From Phycicoccus duodecadis (GTDB lineage: Bacteria; Actinomycetota; Actinomycetes; Actinomycetales; Dermatophilaceae), in contig NZ_PJNE01000001.1 in assembly GCF_002846495.1 (NCBI RefSeq), positions 620,001 to 684,000 on the forward strand: a DNA stretch of 64,000 bases. Reading direction: 5' to 3'. Each line of letters begins with the position of its first letter. The first letter of the stretch is position 1. The position numbers were made by a program, and so were the translations under genes. Shown here piece after piece: positions 15,885 through 26,484 of the stretch. The notes below the pieces were generated by a model. It did no database searches. It had not been told where the DNA came from and saw only the letters and a list, made by a program, of their open reading frames with translations.

Positions 15885-17146
15885 GGACGGTCGCGCCCCC
15901 GGCCCGGGTCGAGGTGAGCCTCGGCCCCCTGCTCCTCTCCGGCGTGGACGACGGCCCGGGTCTGGACGCCCACCGCGCACGCTTCGGCGAGCTGCCCGCC
16001 CTCGACACGGCATCCCTGGTCGCCCTGGCCGACGACGCCCGGGTCCGCGGCCGCGGCGGGGCCGGCTTCCCGCTGGGGCGCAAGCTGCGGACCGTGCACG
16101 AGCGCAGCGGCCGTCGCCCGTCGCGCCGGCCGGTCGTCGTGGTCAACGCGGCCGAGGGCGAGCCGGCCAGCGCCAAGGACGAGACCCTGCTCCGGGTGGC
16201 CCCGCACCTCGTCCTGGACGGTGCCGCCTTGGCCGCCCGGGCCCTCGGGGCGCGCCGCGTGCACGTCGTGGTCCCGGCCGACCGCCCGCAGGTCGGCGCG
16301 GCGGTGCGCGACGCGCTCGCCGAGCGGTCCGGCCACCGGGAGCGCTGGACGGTGCACGAGGCGGAAGGCCGGTTCGTCGCCGGGCAGGCCCGCGCCGTGC
16401 TGGAGCTGATGGAGGGCCGGCCCGGGCTGCCCGTGACGGCGTGGGCGCCGGAGGCGGTCGAGGGGTTCAAGGGCCGCCCGACCCTGCTGGCCAACGCCGA
16501 GTCGTGGGCCCACCTCGGGCTGCTCGCGCTCGTGGGACTGCCGCGCTACGGGGCGTTCGGGACGCCGGACGAGCCGGGCACGATGCTGCTCACGCTCACC
16601 CGTCCGCCCGGGCCCGACGGTCGCTTCGACCTCGCGCGGGTCGTCGAGGTCGCCCACGGGGACGCTGCCTCCGACGTCCTGGACGCCGACGCCCTCGCCG
16701 CGCCGCTGCTCGTGGGTGGCTTCCACGGTGCGTGGCTCCACCCGCGTGACCTGGAGCGCCTGGTCTGGACCCAGGCGCACCTGCGCTCGCTCGGCGCCGC
16801 CCTGGGCGCCGGCGCGCTGGTGTCCCTCGCCCCCGGCGACTGCCCGGTGGCGCTGACCGCCGCGTGGACCGAGTACCTCGCGGGCGAGTCCGCCGGGCGC
16901 TGCGGCCCGTGCCGCAACGGGCTGCCCGCCCTGGCCCAGGAGGTGCGGGGGCTCGCCGAGGGCGCCGACACCCGGCGCCGCATCCAGGAGCTGACCGGGC
17001 TGGTCGTCGGCCGCGGCGCGTGTGCACACCCCGACGGCACGTCACGTCTCGTGCGCTCGCTGCTGACCACGCTGGGCGACCGGGTCGAGGGACATCTCGC
17101 CGGCTCGTGCGGATGCGCCCACCCCTTCCCGGCGAGGGTCGCGTGA
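15881..17146 (+). CDS. NuoF-like NADH-dehydrogenase-type flavoprotein with SLBB and iron-sulfur region
   Basis: A 421-residue relative of the 51-kDa subunit of complex I: FMN/NADH site RGRGGAGFPLGRK and NAAEGEPASAKDE, an SLBB-like middle (residues ~215-300), and a C-terminal iron-sulfur region. In NuoF that cluster uses ESCGxCxPCR plus a distant Cys. Here the segment reads ESAGRCGPCRNG with a later GACAHP, so the first cysteine position is Ala. Three cysteines of the canonical four remain, plus an extra GSCGCAHP pair at the C-terminus. It probably feeds electrons to the ferredoxin encoded next (GTGA overlap). The electron donor is not proven. Confidence 0.83.
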   Translation: MRTVAPPARVEVSLGPLLLSGVDDGPGLDAHRARFGELPALDTASLVALADDARVRGRGGAGFPLGRKLRTVHERSGRRPSRRPVVVVNAAEGEPASAKDETLLRVAPHLVLDGAALAARALGARRVHVVVPADRPQVGAAVRDALAERSGHRERWTVHEAEGRFVAGQARAVLELMEGRPGLPVTAWAPEAVEGFKGRPTLLANAESWAHLGLLALVGLPRYGAFGTPDEPGTMLLTLTRPPGPDGRFDLARVVEVAHGDAASDVLDADALAAPLLVGGFHGAWLHPRDLERLVWTQAHLRSLGAALGAGALVSLAPGDCPVALTAAWTEYLAGESAGRCGPCRNGLPALAQEVRGLAEGADTRRRIQELTGLVVGRGACAHPDGTSRLVRSLLTTLGDRVEGHLAGSCGCAHPFPARVA

Positions 17147-17364
17147 GCGCCCCCGGGGACCAGGCCGGCTCGCACGTGCTGCGCGTCGACTGGCCGGAGT
17201 GCCGGGCCCGCGGGCTGTGCGCCGAGCTGCTGCCCGAGCGCATCGTCCTCGACGAGTGGGGCTACCCGGTCGTCCTGGGCCCCGTGCCGCAGGACCAGCT
17301 GGAGCTCGCGCGGGAGGCCGTGACGGCCTGCCCCCGTCGGGCGCTGCGCCTGCTGCCGGGCTGA
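17143..17364 (+). CDS. Ferredoxin, [3Fe-4S]-type
   Basis: A 73-residue ferredoxin. The visible cysteines are in WPECRARGLCAE (C-x5-C) and ACPRRAL (C-P), the three-cysteine pattern of actinobacterial [3Fe-4S] ferredoxins. The GTG overlaps the NuoF-like stop. It ends the apbE / ferric-reductase / NuoF-like operon and is the probable soluble electron carrier for it. The small size and single cluster fit the family. Confidence 0.85.
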   Translation: MSAPGDQAGSHVLRVDWPECRARGLCAELLPERIVLDEWGYPVVLGPVPQDQLELAREAVTACPRRALRLLPG

Positions 17365-17397
17365 GCGGCCCTCACCACGACAGCGCGACGTCGAGCC

Positions 17398-17433
17398 GGT
17401 GACGAGGTCGGTGACGAGGTCGGCGACGAGGTC
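17398..17433. repeat. Three tandem copies of a 12-bp unit
   Basis: GGTGACGAGGTC, GGTGACGAGGTC and GGCGACGAGGTC follow each other without a gap just after the ferredoxin gene. Function unknown; they could be a binding array for the next gene or neutral expansion. Confidence 0.7.
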
Positions 17434-17450
17434 GGGACACGGTCTGCCCC

Positions 17451-17474
17451 GATGTCCCTGGACCGCGGGACATC
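17451..17474. promoter_or_regulatory. 8-bp inverted repeat before the six-helix membrane protein gene
   Basis: GATGTCCC-N8-GGGACATC, perfect. The half-site core GGGACA recurs as a direct motif at 17434. It is 60 bases before the ATG at 17534, a plausible operator or a weak terminator of the redox operon. A target of the downstream NarL-type regulator would be one guess. Confidence 0.4.
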
Positions 17475-17533
17475 CGGCCCGGGAGCGTCCTCCACGTCAG
17501 CAGGACACTCCACCACCTCGAAGGAGAACCGCG

Positions 17534-18244
17534 ATGAGCGTGTTCACGCACAACCCCGCCCGGTCCGACGTCAGCGAGACGCCGTCCGCGGGCACCACCC
17601 ACCCGGCCCCGCGCGGCTGGGCCGTCGCCGGCGTGGTCGCCGGGCTCGCCGGCCTCGCGTCCGTCGTCCTGTCCGGGATGGTCGACCCGGTCTACCGCGA
17701 GGACCTGCGCGGTGACGCCCAGGGCATGACCGACGCCCTGGGCGGGAAGGTCGGCATCCTGCTCGGCTTCCACACCGCGACCATGGTCGCCGCCGTCGCC
17801 CTGCTCGTCTTCGGGATCGGGCTGCACCGCCGGCTCGCCGCCCGGGCGACCGGCTCCCTCGCCCCGGGTCTCGCCGCGGGCGGCCTCGTCGGCACCGCCG
17901 TCGTCCTCGTCCTCGGCGCCGGGCTCGACACCGAGTTCATCTCGGGGGTCATGCAGCCGGGTCTCGTCCAGCCCTCCGCCGCGGTGTTCTACAACCACTG
18001 GGTCGGCACGATCCCGTGGTGCTGGGTGCTCGCCGGCCTCGCGGGCACCGCGCTGCACACCGCCGCGCGCGGCGGCACCGTGCCCCGCTGGCTCGGCCGG
18101 TTCGGGCTCGTCGCCGGCGGCCTGGTCCTGCTGCTCGGTGTCTCGCCGCTGCAGTACATGGCCGGCTTCGTCGCTCCGGTGCTCGTCGTCGGCGCGGCCC
18201 TGGGGTTCCTCGTCGGGGACCGAGCCTTCCGGACGGCCCGGTGA
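17534..18244 (+). CDS. Hypothetical integral membrane protein, about six helices
   Basis: No specific family recognised. 236 residues: a ~25-residue hydrophilic N-terminus, then hydrophobic helices near residues 28-50, 73-93, 104-126, 153-172, 180-200 and 205-225. The AAGGAGAA ribosome-binding site and ATG are clear. It lies directly upstream of a NarL-type kinase/regulator pair but is separated from it by a strong hairpin (18262-18298), so it may be separately transcribed, perhaps as the regulated output or a signalling partner. Confidence 0.72.
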   Translation: MSVFTHNPARSDVSETPSAGTTHPAPRGWAVAGVVAGLAGLASVVLSGMVDPVYREDLRGDAQGMTDALGGKVGILLGFHTATMVAAVALLVFGIGLHRRLAARATGSLAPGLAAGGLVGTAVVLVLGAGLDTEFISGVMQPGLVQPSAAVFYNHWVGTIPWCWVLAGLAGTALHTAARGGTVPRWLGRFGLVAGGLVLLLGVSPLQYMAGFVAPVLVVGAALGFLVGDRAFRTAR

Positions 18245-18261
18245 CCCACCGGACCGGCGAC

Positions 18262-18298
18262 GACGCCGGTCCGCATCCTCGTGGTGCGGACCGGCGTC
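18262..18298. terminator. 14-bp perfect hairpin between membrane protein and kinase genes
   Basis: GACGCCGGTCCGCA at 18262-18275 pairs with 18285-18298 around a 9-nt loop. It starts 18 bases after the stop of the membrane protein gene, consistent with a GC-rich factor-independent terminator. Confidence 0.7.
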
Positions 18299-18330
18299 CG
18301 TCGCGGGCCGGGCACCCCCACAATGTCCCG

Positions 18331-20385
18331 GTGGGCACGCATGCGAGCGCCTGGTCGCGGACGAGGGCCGGGACGGTCGCTGCCCTGGCGGCGGCCGCTG
18401 CGTCGGTCGCCGGGCTGGCGGCCTCCGCCGTGCTCGACGGCCGCGCCCCCGACGCGTCCTCCGGCGTGACCCTCTCCGGCGGCCCCGGCTGGCCCTACGC
18501 GCTGCAGGGCGCCGTCCTCGCCGCGCTCGCCACCGCGGTGCTGCTGCGCCACCCGCGCCAGGCCCTCGGCTGGTCGCTCGCGGGCTTCGGCGCGTTCTGG
18601 GTCCTCGACGGCCTCGCCCAGTCGTGGGTGCGCGCCGGGCTGACGGCATCCGGCGCGTGGCCCGGGATGAGCGCGGCCCTGTGGTTCCTCAACCGCTTCG
18701 GGGCCTTCCTGCCCGTGGTCGCGGCCCTGCTGCTCCTGCTCTTCCCCACCGGACGCTTCCTCCCGGGCCGGATGGGCTCCGCCGGCCGGGTGGCCCTCGG
18801 GGTGATGGCCCTCGCCGCCGGGGTGGTCCTCGTCGCGCCGTCCGGGGACCGCACCGCCGGCGTCGTCCTGCCTCCCACGGTCGACCTCGACCCGACGACG
18901 CTCGCGGTGGTCCCGGCCGCCGCCGTGCCCGTCGCCGTGGCCGTCGGCACCGCCGCCTTCGTCGTCCCGATGCTCACCGTCGTCACGCGCTACCGGCGCT
19001 CCACCGGCCTCGAGCGCGACCGGATGCGCTGGCTGCTCTGGGCCGTCGTCGTCATGGCGGTCGCGATGGTCCTCAGCCTCCTGGTCTCCGAGCCCTGGTT
19101 CGACGTCGCGACGGCCTTCCTGGTGATGACCCTCCCCGCCGCCGCGATGACCGTCGCCGTCCTGGCTCCCACCCTGGCGCCGATCGACCAGCTGCTCCCG
19201 CGCACGGCCGTCTGGGCCGCGCTGGCGCTCCTCCTGCTGCTCGTCGACCTCGTCGCCGTCGCGGCTCTCGGGCTCGCGCTCGACGGCCTCGACCAGACCC
19301 AGGTCGTGGCCGTGGTGCTGCTCGTCTCGGTGCTGCTGTACGGGCCACTGCGGCAACGCATCCGGACGTGGGGTCGGCGCCTGGCCCTCGGGAGCCGCGA
19401 CGACCCCTACGCCGCCGTCGCCTCGCTCGCCTCGTCCCTGGAGACCACGGACGACGGGCCCGCCCAGCTGCGCGCGGTGTGCGACGCCGTCGCCGACGCC
19501 TTCGGGGTGGGTTTCGTCGGCATCGAGGTCGAACGGGCCCGCGGCGAGCGGCTCGTCGCGACGCACGGCACGAGACCGGCCCAGGTCCGCACGTTGCCGA
19601 TCGCCTACCGCGACCGCGAGGTGGGGCGGCTCGTGCTGCCCGCCCGTGGCGTCCGGAGCCGCCTCACCCCCCGCGACGAGCGGCTCCTCGCCGACCTCGT
19701 GCGCCAGGCCGCCACCGCCGCGCGGACCTGGCACCTGGCCGAGGAGCTGCAGGACCACCGCGAGCGCCTCGTCACCGCTCGGGAGGAGGAGCGCCGGCGG
19801 ATCCGGCGCGACTTGCACGACGGCCTCGGCCCGGCACTGAGCGGTCTGGTCTTCCAGCTGGAGTCGGCCCGGCTGCTGCTCGACCGCGACCCGGAGACGG
19901 CACGGGGGCGGGTGGAGTCGACCACCGCCGAGCTGCGCGAGGTCGTCGCCGACGTGCGCCGCCTCGTGCACGACCTGCGGCCCCCGGCCCTGGACGACCG
20001 GGGCCTCGTCGGCGCCGTGGCCCAGCTGGCCGAGCGGGTGCCGGCGGTCCGGGTGACGGTCGAGGCCGACGTGCCCGACCGGCTGCCCGCCGCGGTCGAG
20101 GTCGCCGCGTACCGGATCGTCGCCGAAGCCCTCACCAACGTCGGCCGCCACGCCCGGGCGCGGCACTGCACCGTCGCTCTGGGCCTCGAGGGCGGGGCGC
20201 TCACGCTCGAGGTCGCCGACGACGGTGTCGGCATCGGCGCGGACGTCGAGGTCGGGGTCGGGCTGGGGTCGCTGCGCGAGCGGGCCGCCGAGCTCGGGGG
20301 CCGCGCCGAGGTGACCTGTCCGCCAACGGGGGGCACGACCGTGCACGCCCGGCTCCCGCTCGCCGTCCAGGAGGTGCGCCCGTGA
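18331..20385 (+). CDS. NarL-type (HisKA_3) sensor histidine kinase with membrane sensor and GAF-like domain
   Basis: A 684-residue kinase. Residues ~10-350 hold about eight membrane helices; then a GAF-like region (~370-480); then the HisKA_3 dimerisation motif EERRRIRRDLHDGLGPALSG, whose histidine is the phospho-acceptor; then an ATPase with ALTNVGRHA (N box) and VADDGVGIG (G box). The GTG was chosen because CACAAT lies six bases upstream and the upstream frame runs through the hairpin; this is moderately uncertain. It overlaps the response regulator gene by four bases. Stimulus unknown. Confidence 0.9.
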   Translation: MGTHASAWSRTRAGTVAALAAAAASVAGLAASAVLDGRAPDASSGVTLSGGPGWPYALQGAVLAALATAVLLRHPRQALGWSLAGFGAFWVLDGLAQSWVRAGLTASGAWPGMSAALWFLNRFGAFLPVVAALLLLLFPTGRFLPGRMGSAGRVALGVMALAAGVVLVAPSGDRTAGVVLPPTVDLDPTTLAVVPAAAVPVAVAVGTAAFVVPMLTVVTRYRRSTGLERDRMRWLLWAVVVMAVAMVLSLLVSEPWFDVATAFLVMTLPAAAMTVAVLAPTLAPIDQLLPRTAVWAALALLLLLVDLVAVAALGLALDGLDQTQVVAVVLLVSVLLYGPLRQRIRTWGRRLALGSRDDPYAAVASLASSLETTDDGPAQLRAVCDAVADAFGVGFVGIEVERARGERLVATHGTRPAQVRTLPIAYRDREVGRLVLPARGVRSRLTPRDERLLADLVRQAATAARTWHLAEELQDHRERLVTAREEERRRIRRDLHDGLGPALSGLVFQLESARLLLDRDPETARGRVESTTAELREVVADVRRLVHDLRPPALDDRGLVGAVAQLAERVPAVRVTVEADVPDRLPAAVEVAAYRIVAEALTNVGRHARARHCTVALGLEGGALTLEVADDGVGIGADVEVGVGLGSLRERAAELGGRAEVTCPPTGGTTVHARLPLAVQEVRP

Positions 20386-21035
20386 CCGAGGCGCTGCGCG
20401 TCGTCGTCGTCGACGACCACCGGATCGTGCGCGACGGCCTCGAGGCCCTGCTCGGTGCGCTCGAGGGCGTCGAGGTCGTCGGGACGGCGGCCGACGGGCG
20501 CGAGGCCGTCCACGTCGTCACCGAGACCGCACCGGACGTCGTCCTCATGGACATCCAGATGCCACGACTGGACGGCATCGAGGCCACCCGCTACCTCACC
20601 GGCCGCTCCCCCGCCCCGCGGGTGGTCATGCTGACGATGAACGAGGACGAGGACACCGTCGTCACGGCGGTGCGCGCCGGCGCCTCGGGCTACCTGCTCA
20701 AGGGCTCCGGAGCGGTCGAGGTCGAGCACGCGGTGCGCACCGCGGCCGCGGGCGGGCTCGTCTTCGGCGCGGCCGTGGCCGCCCGGGTCGCCGCGCTCCT
20801 GGCCGGCGCGCCGCCGCGGGCTGCGGCGCCCGCCTTCCCCCAGCTGAGCGAACGGGAGCGCACGGTCCTGGACCGGATGGCCGCCGGGATGGGCAACGAC
20901 GCCATCGCGGCCGACCTCTACGTCTCGAACAAGACCGTCCGCAACGCCGTGTCGACCATCTACGCCAAGCTCGGTGTCCCCGACCGGGCGGCGGCCATCA
21001 TCGCGGCGCGCGAGGCCGGCCTCGGTCGCCGCTGA
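20382..21035 (+). CDS. NarL/FixJ-type response regulator
   Basis: A 217-residue regulator. The receiver has VVDDHRIVRDGL, the acceptor aspartate in VVLMDIQMPRLDG, and the lysine in SGYLLKGS. The C-terminal LuxR helix-turn-helix starts at LSERERTVLDRMAAG and continues NKTVRNAVSTIYAKLG. Note GNDAIAADLYVS where most family members have a Glu before Ile-Ala; the fold should be unaffected. It is translated with the kinase (GTGA overlap). A weak 8-bp inverted repeat follows at 21060-21104. Targets are unknown; the membrane protein gene at 17534 is the nearest candidate. Confidence 0.93.
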   Translation: MTEALRVVVVDDHRIVRDGLEALLGALEGVEVVGTAADGREAVHVVTETAPDVVLMDIQMPRLDGIEATRYLTGRSPAPRVVMLTMNEDEDTVVTAVRAGASGYLLKGSGAVEVEHAVRTAAAGGLVFGAAVAARVAALLAGAPPRAAAPAFPQLSERERTVLDRMAAGMGNDAIAADLYVSNKTVRNAVSTIYAKLGVPDRAAAIIAAREAGLGRR

Positions 21036-21059
21036 GCCCTCCCGCCGCTTCGCCGGGGG

Positions 21060-21104
21060 ACCTTCACGATCGCAGGCCTTCGGAAGCGCTGCGCGGGTGA
21101 AGGT
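21060..21104. terminator. Possible terminator between the NarL-type regulator gene and leuS
   Basis: ACCTTCAC and GTGAAGGT form an 8-bp stem separated by 29 bases that can fold further. The two convergent genes end on either side, so one bidirectional element would serve both. Weak support. Confidence 0.4.
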
Positions 21105-21130
21105 TCCGGCATGGGGCGAGAAAGTGGAGG

Positions 21131-24067
<2,937 letters not shown>

Positions 24068-24106
24068 CTCGTCCTCGTGTGTGTCGTCGTGTCGTCTGCG
24101 CCCATG

Positions 24107-24130
24107 AAAAAACCCCTCGCTCAGGAGGGG
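24107..24130 (-). terminator. Intrinsic terminator of the leuS attenuator
   Basis: On the minus strand CCCCTC-N6-GAGGGG is followed directly by six Ts, the only textbook T-run terminator in this window. It lies between the leader peptide stop (24159) and leuS (24067). Between them, minus-strand CCGCGCCGGCC and GGCCCGCGCGG form an 11-bp stem with one mismatch that could act as the pause or antiterminator arm. Confidence 0.8.
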
Positions 24131-24158
24131 TCGCCGCGCGGGCCGGTGGCCGGCGCGG

Positions 24159-24185
24159 CTAGCGAAGAAGCAGGCTGCTCGTCAC
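24159..24185 (-). CDS. leuS leader peptide (MTSSLLLR)
   Basis: A nine-codon reading frame, GTG ACG AGC AGC CTG CTT CTT CGC TAG, with three consecutive leucine codons near its end. CTT is a rare leucine codon in genomes of this GC content, which makes ribosome stalling more sensitive to charged tRNA-Leu. The GTG has the -10 hexamer TACCCT six bases upstream, so the leader is probably translated from the very first base of the mRNA. Classical attenuators of this kind have been predicted upstream of leuS in Streptomyces. Here the stalled ribosome would free leuS from termination when leucyl-tRNA is scarce. Confidence 0.72.
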   Translation of the reverse strand: MTSSLLLR

Positions 24186-24191
24186 GCGCTC

Positions 24192-24197
24192 AGGGTA
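24192..24197 (-). promoter_or_regulatory. -10 hexamer TACCCT of the leuS leader transcript
   Basis: TACCCT lies six bases before the leader GTG. A GGACCG element 18 bases further upstream is a weak -35 candidate. Transcription starting here would give a leader of about 120 nt before leuS. Confidence 0.55.
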
Positions 24198-24265
24198 GCG
24201 CAGACGGTGCGCGCCGGTCCGCGGCGGTCGGCGGCCGAGAAGCGCCGGGACGCCCCGCCACGGCG

Positions 24266-24322
24266 CACCGGTCACCGCGTCCCGCACCGGTCAGCGCGTC
24301 CCGCACCGGTCACCGTGGCCGG
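24266..24322. repeat. Three tandem 19-bp repeats
   Basis: CACCGGTCACCGCGTCCCG, a copy with one change, and a third copy diverged in its last seven bases, directly adjoining. They lie upstream of the leuS promoter, in the 326-bp gap between leuS and the monooxygenase gene. Confidence 0.75.
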
Positions 24323-24348
24323 CACCGGCCCCAGGAGGGCGGTGGCGG

Positions 24349-24386
24349 GCAGGGTGGCCGGTGCGCGGCAGGGTGGCCGGTGCGCG
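24349..24386. repeat. Two tandem 19-bp repeats, inverted relative to the neighbouring array
   Basis: Two perfect copies of GCAGGGTGGCCGGTGCGCG. The reverse complement shares the GCACCGG core with the array at 24266-24322, so the two arrays face each other across about 26 bases, ending eight bases before the monooxygenase stop codon. Confidence 0.75.
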
Positions 24387-24393
24387 GGGGCCC

Positions 24394-25866
24394 TCAGGAC
24401 AGCTCGAGCACCCCGTCGTCGAGCCGCCCGAGGCGCATCGTGGCCACGTCGTACGCGTAGCTCTGCACCACCCGCCACGGGCGGCGGCTGCCCTGGTGCG
24501 GCAGCAGGTGGGCGCCGCGCTGCACGTAGCCCGAGGTGAAGTCGAGCAGCGGCCGGTCCGCACCGCCCGAGCCGTCCCAGCGCGGCACGGCCACCGCGAG
24601 CCCGCGGGCGTCGAGCCGGCGCACCAGGGCGCAGAACCAGCGCGCGGTGAGGTCCGCCCGCAGCGTCCAGCTGGCGTTGGTGTACCCCACCGCGAGCGCG
24701 AGGTTGGGCACGTCCGAGAGCATGCAGCCCTTGTAGACGTGCGCCGCCGACAGGTCGACCGGGGCCCCGTCGACGACCAGCTCCGCTCCCCCGCCCAGCT
24801 CGAGGCGCAGCCCGGTCGCGGTCACGACCACGTCGGCCGCGAGTACCTCCCCGGTGCTCACCCGCACCCCCGCCGGGACGAAGCGGTCGATGGTCTCCGT
24901 CACGACCTCGGCGGCGCCGGACGACAGCACCTCGAGCAGGTCGCCGTCGGGGCTGAGGCAGAGCCGCTGGTCCCACGGGTCGTACCGGGGGGCGAAGTGC
25001 ACGTCGACCGGGTACCCCTCCGGCAGCCGCTCGACGAGCCGCCGGCGCAGTACCTTGCGCCCCGTCACCGGCCGACGCCGCAGGAACTCGTACGTCAGGC
25101 TCGACAACGCGACGTTCTTGGCCCGGACCACGCCGTGCGCCAGCGAGGCGGGCAGCCAGCGGCGCACGGCATCCGCCACGGGGTCGACGTTGGGCAGGGC
25201 CGCGACGTAGCTCGGGCTGCGCTGCAGCATCGTCACGTGCTCGGCCCCCTCGGCGACCAGCGCCGGGACGAGGGTCACGGCGGTGGCCCCGCTGCCGATG
25301 ACGACCACGCGCCGCCCGGCCACCGGCAGCCCCTCGGGCCACTGCTGGGGATGGACGACCTCCCCGGCGAAGTCCTCCTGGCCCGGGAAGTCGACCACGT
25401 GCCCGGACGCGTACGAGTAGTAGCCGGTGGCCAGGTACACGAACCGCGCGCGGTGCTCGAGCACCTCGCCGTCGCCGCGCCGGGCCGTGACCGTCCAGCG
25501 CCGGTCGTGCGACGACCACGCCAGGCGGGTCACCCGCTGCCCGACGTGGATGCGCTCGGTCACCCGGTACTCGTCCGCGGTGTCGCGCAGGTACTGCAGG
25601 ATCTCGGCCGCCGGGGCGATCGATGTCGCCCCCTGCCACGGCCGGAACGGGAAGCCCAGGGTGTACATGTCGGAGTCGGAGCGCACGCCCGGGTAGCGGA
25701 ACAGGTCCCACGTGCCGCCGGTCGCGTCCCGCGCCTCGAGCACCGCCCAGCTCAGCCGGTCGCCCTCCATCGACAGGCGGCACGCGGCATCGATCCCCGA
25801 GAGGCCCGCTCCGACGACCAGGACGTCGACATCGAGCGGGGGCGGGGCCAGGGGTCGCGGCGGCAC
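24394..25866 (-). CDS. Flavin-containing Baeyer-Villiger-type monooxygenase (EthA-like)
   Basis: A 490-residue FAD/NADPH monooxygenase: FAD site [31 protein letters not shown] typical of EthA and cyclohexanone-monooxygenase relatives, the Baeyer-Villiger fingerprint [14 protein letters not shown] (F-x-G-x3-H-x3-W), and a second dinucleotide site [13 protein letters not shown]. It likely inserts oxygen into ketones or oxidises sulfur compounds; length and motifs resemble Mycobacterium EthA. I place the start at the GTG at 25866, because TAGCCT (25873-25878) lies six bases before it; a GTG two codons upstream abuts that hexamer. Natural substrate unknown. Confidence 0.88.
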   Translation of the reverse strand: MPPRPLAPPPLDVDVLVVGAGLSGIDAACRLSMEGDRLSWAVLEARDATGGTWDLFRYPGVRSDSDMYTLGFPFRPWQGATSIAPAAEILQYLRDTADEYRVTERIHVGQRVTRLAWSSHDRRWTVTARRGDGEVLEHRARFVYLATGYYSYASGHVVDFPGQEDFAGEVVHPQQWPEGLPVAGRRVVVIGSGATAVTLVPALVAEGAEHVTMLQRSPSYVAALPNVDPVADAVRRWLPASLAHGVVRAKNVALSSLTYEFLRRRPVTGRKVLRRRLVERLPEGYPVDVHFAPRYDPWDQRLCLSPDGDLLEVLSSGAAEVVTETIDRFVPAGVRVSTGEVLAADVVVTATGLRLELGGGAELVVDGAPVDLSAAHVYKGCMLSDVPNLALAVGYTNASWTLRADLTARWFCALVRRLDARGLAVAVPRWDGSGGADRPLLDFTSGYVQRGAHLLPHQGSRRPWRVVQSYAYDVATMRLGRLDDGVLELS

Positions 25867-25872
25867 CGGCAC

Positions 25873-25878
25873 AGGCTA
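25873..25878 (-). promoter_or_regulatory. -10 hexamer TAGCCT of the monooxygenase gene
   Basis: TAGCCT on the minus strand, six bases before GTG at 25866. It decides between two nearby GTG codons. Confidence 0.5.
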
Positions 25879-25968
25879 CGGCCAGCGGGCGCCCCAGGGC
25901 TCGACGGCCGTCCGCCGCCCCTGCTCGCGCCCGAGGGTGGCGTCGGTGCCCCGTGCGACGATGACGCC

Positions 25969-26484
25969 ATGACCACCCTCTCCGACTTCTCCGCCACGAC
26001 GCTGCAGGGCGAGGACCGCCCGCTGGCCGCCTACGCCGGCGACGTCGTGCTCGTCGTCAACACGGCCAGCAAGTGTGGCTTCACCCCCCAGTACGAGGGC
26101 CTCGAGGCGCTCTACTCCGAGCTCAAGGACGAGGGGTTCGTCGTCCTGGGCTTCCCCTGCAACCAGTTCGGCGCCCAGGAGCCCGGCGCCGAGGACGAGA
26201 TCGAGGAGTTCTGCCAGGTCAACTACGGCGTCACCTTCCCGATGTTCGCCAAGGTCGACGTCAACGGCGACGACGAGCACCCCCTCTACGCCTGGCTCAA
26301 GTCCGAGAAGAAGGGCCTGCTCGGCGGCCGCATCAAGTGGAACTTCACCAAGTTCCTCGTCGGTCGCGACGGCACCGTCATCGAGCGGTACGCGCCCAAC
26401 ACCGAGCCGGCCGACCTCGCCGACGACGTGCGCGCCGCCCTGGCCGCCCCCCACCCGGCCCCGCAGGACACCGCCGGCGCATGA
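25969..26484 (+). CDS. Glutathione peroxidase-family thiol peroxidase (Cys form)
   Basis: A 171-residue peroxidase: catalytic cysteine in [15 protein letters not shown] (near residue 36), [13 protein letters not shown] with the tetrad glutamine, and KWNFTKFLV with the tetrad Trp and Asn. The second cysteine (GFPC) may resolve the sulfenic acid, as in thioredoxin-dependent bacterial enzymes; actinobacteria generally lack glutathione, so the reductant is probably thioredoxin. It reduces hydroperoxides in the cytoplasm. Its stop overlaps the phosphoesterase start (ATGA), heading a three-gene operon with tag. Confidence 0.93.
   Translation: MTTLSDFSATTLQGEDRPLAAYAGDVVLVVNTASKCGFTPQYEGLEALYSELKDEGFVVLGFPCNQFGAQEPGAEDEIEEFCQVNYGVTFPMFAKVDVNGDDEHPLYAWLKSEKKGLLGGRIKWNFTKFLVGRDGTVIERYAPNTEPADLADDVRAALAAPHPAPQDTAGA

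Noticed and set aside
24266..24386. CRISPR-like repeats
   Set aside because: The units adjoin directly with no spacers and no cas genes are present. They are simple tandem repeats.
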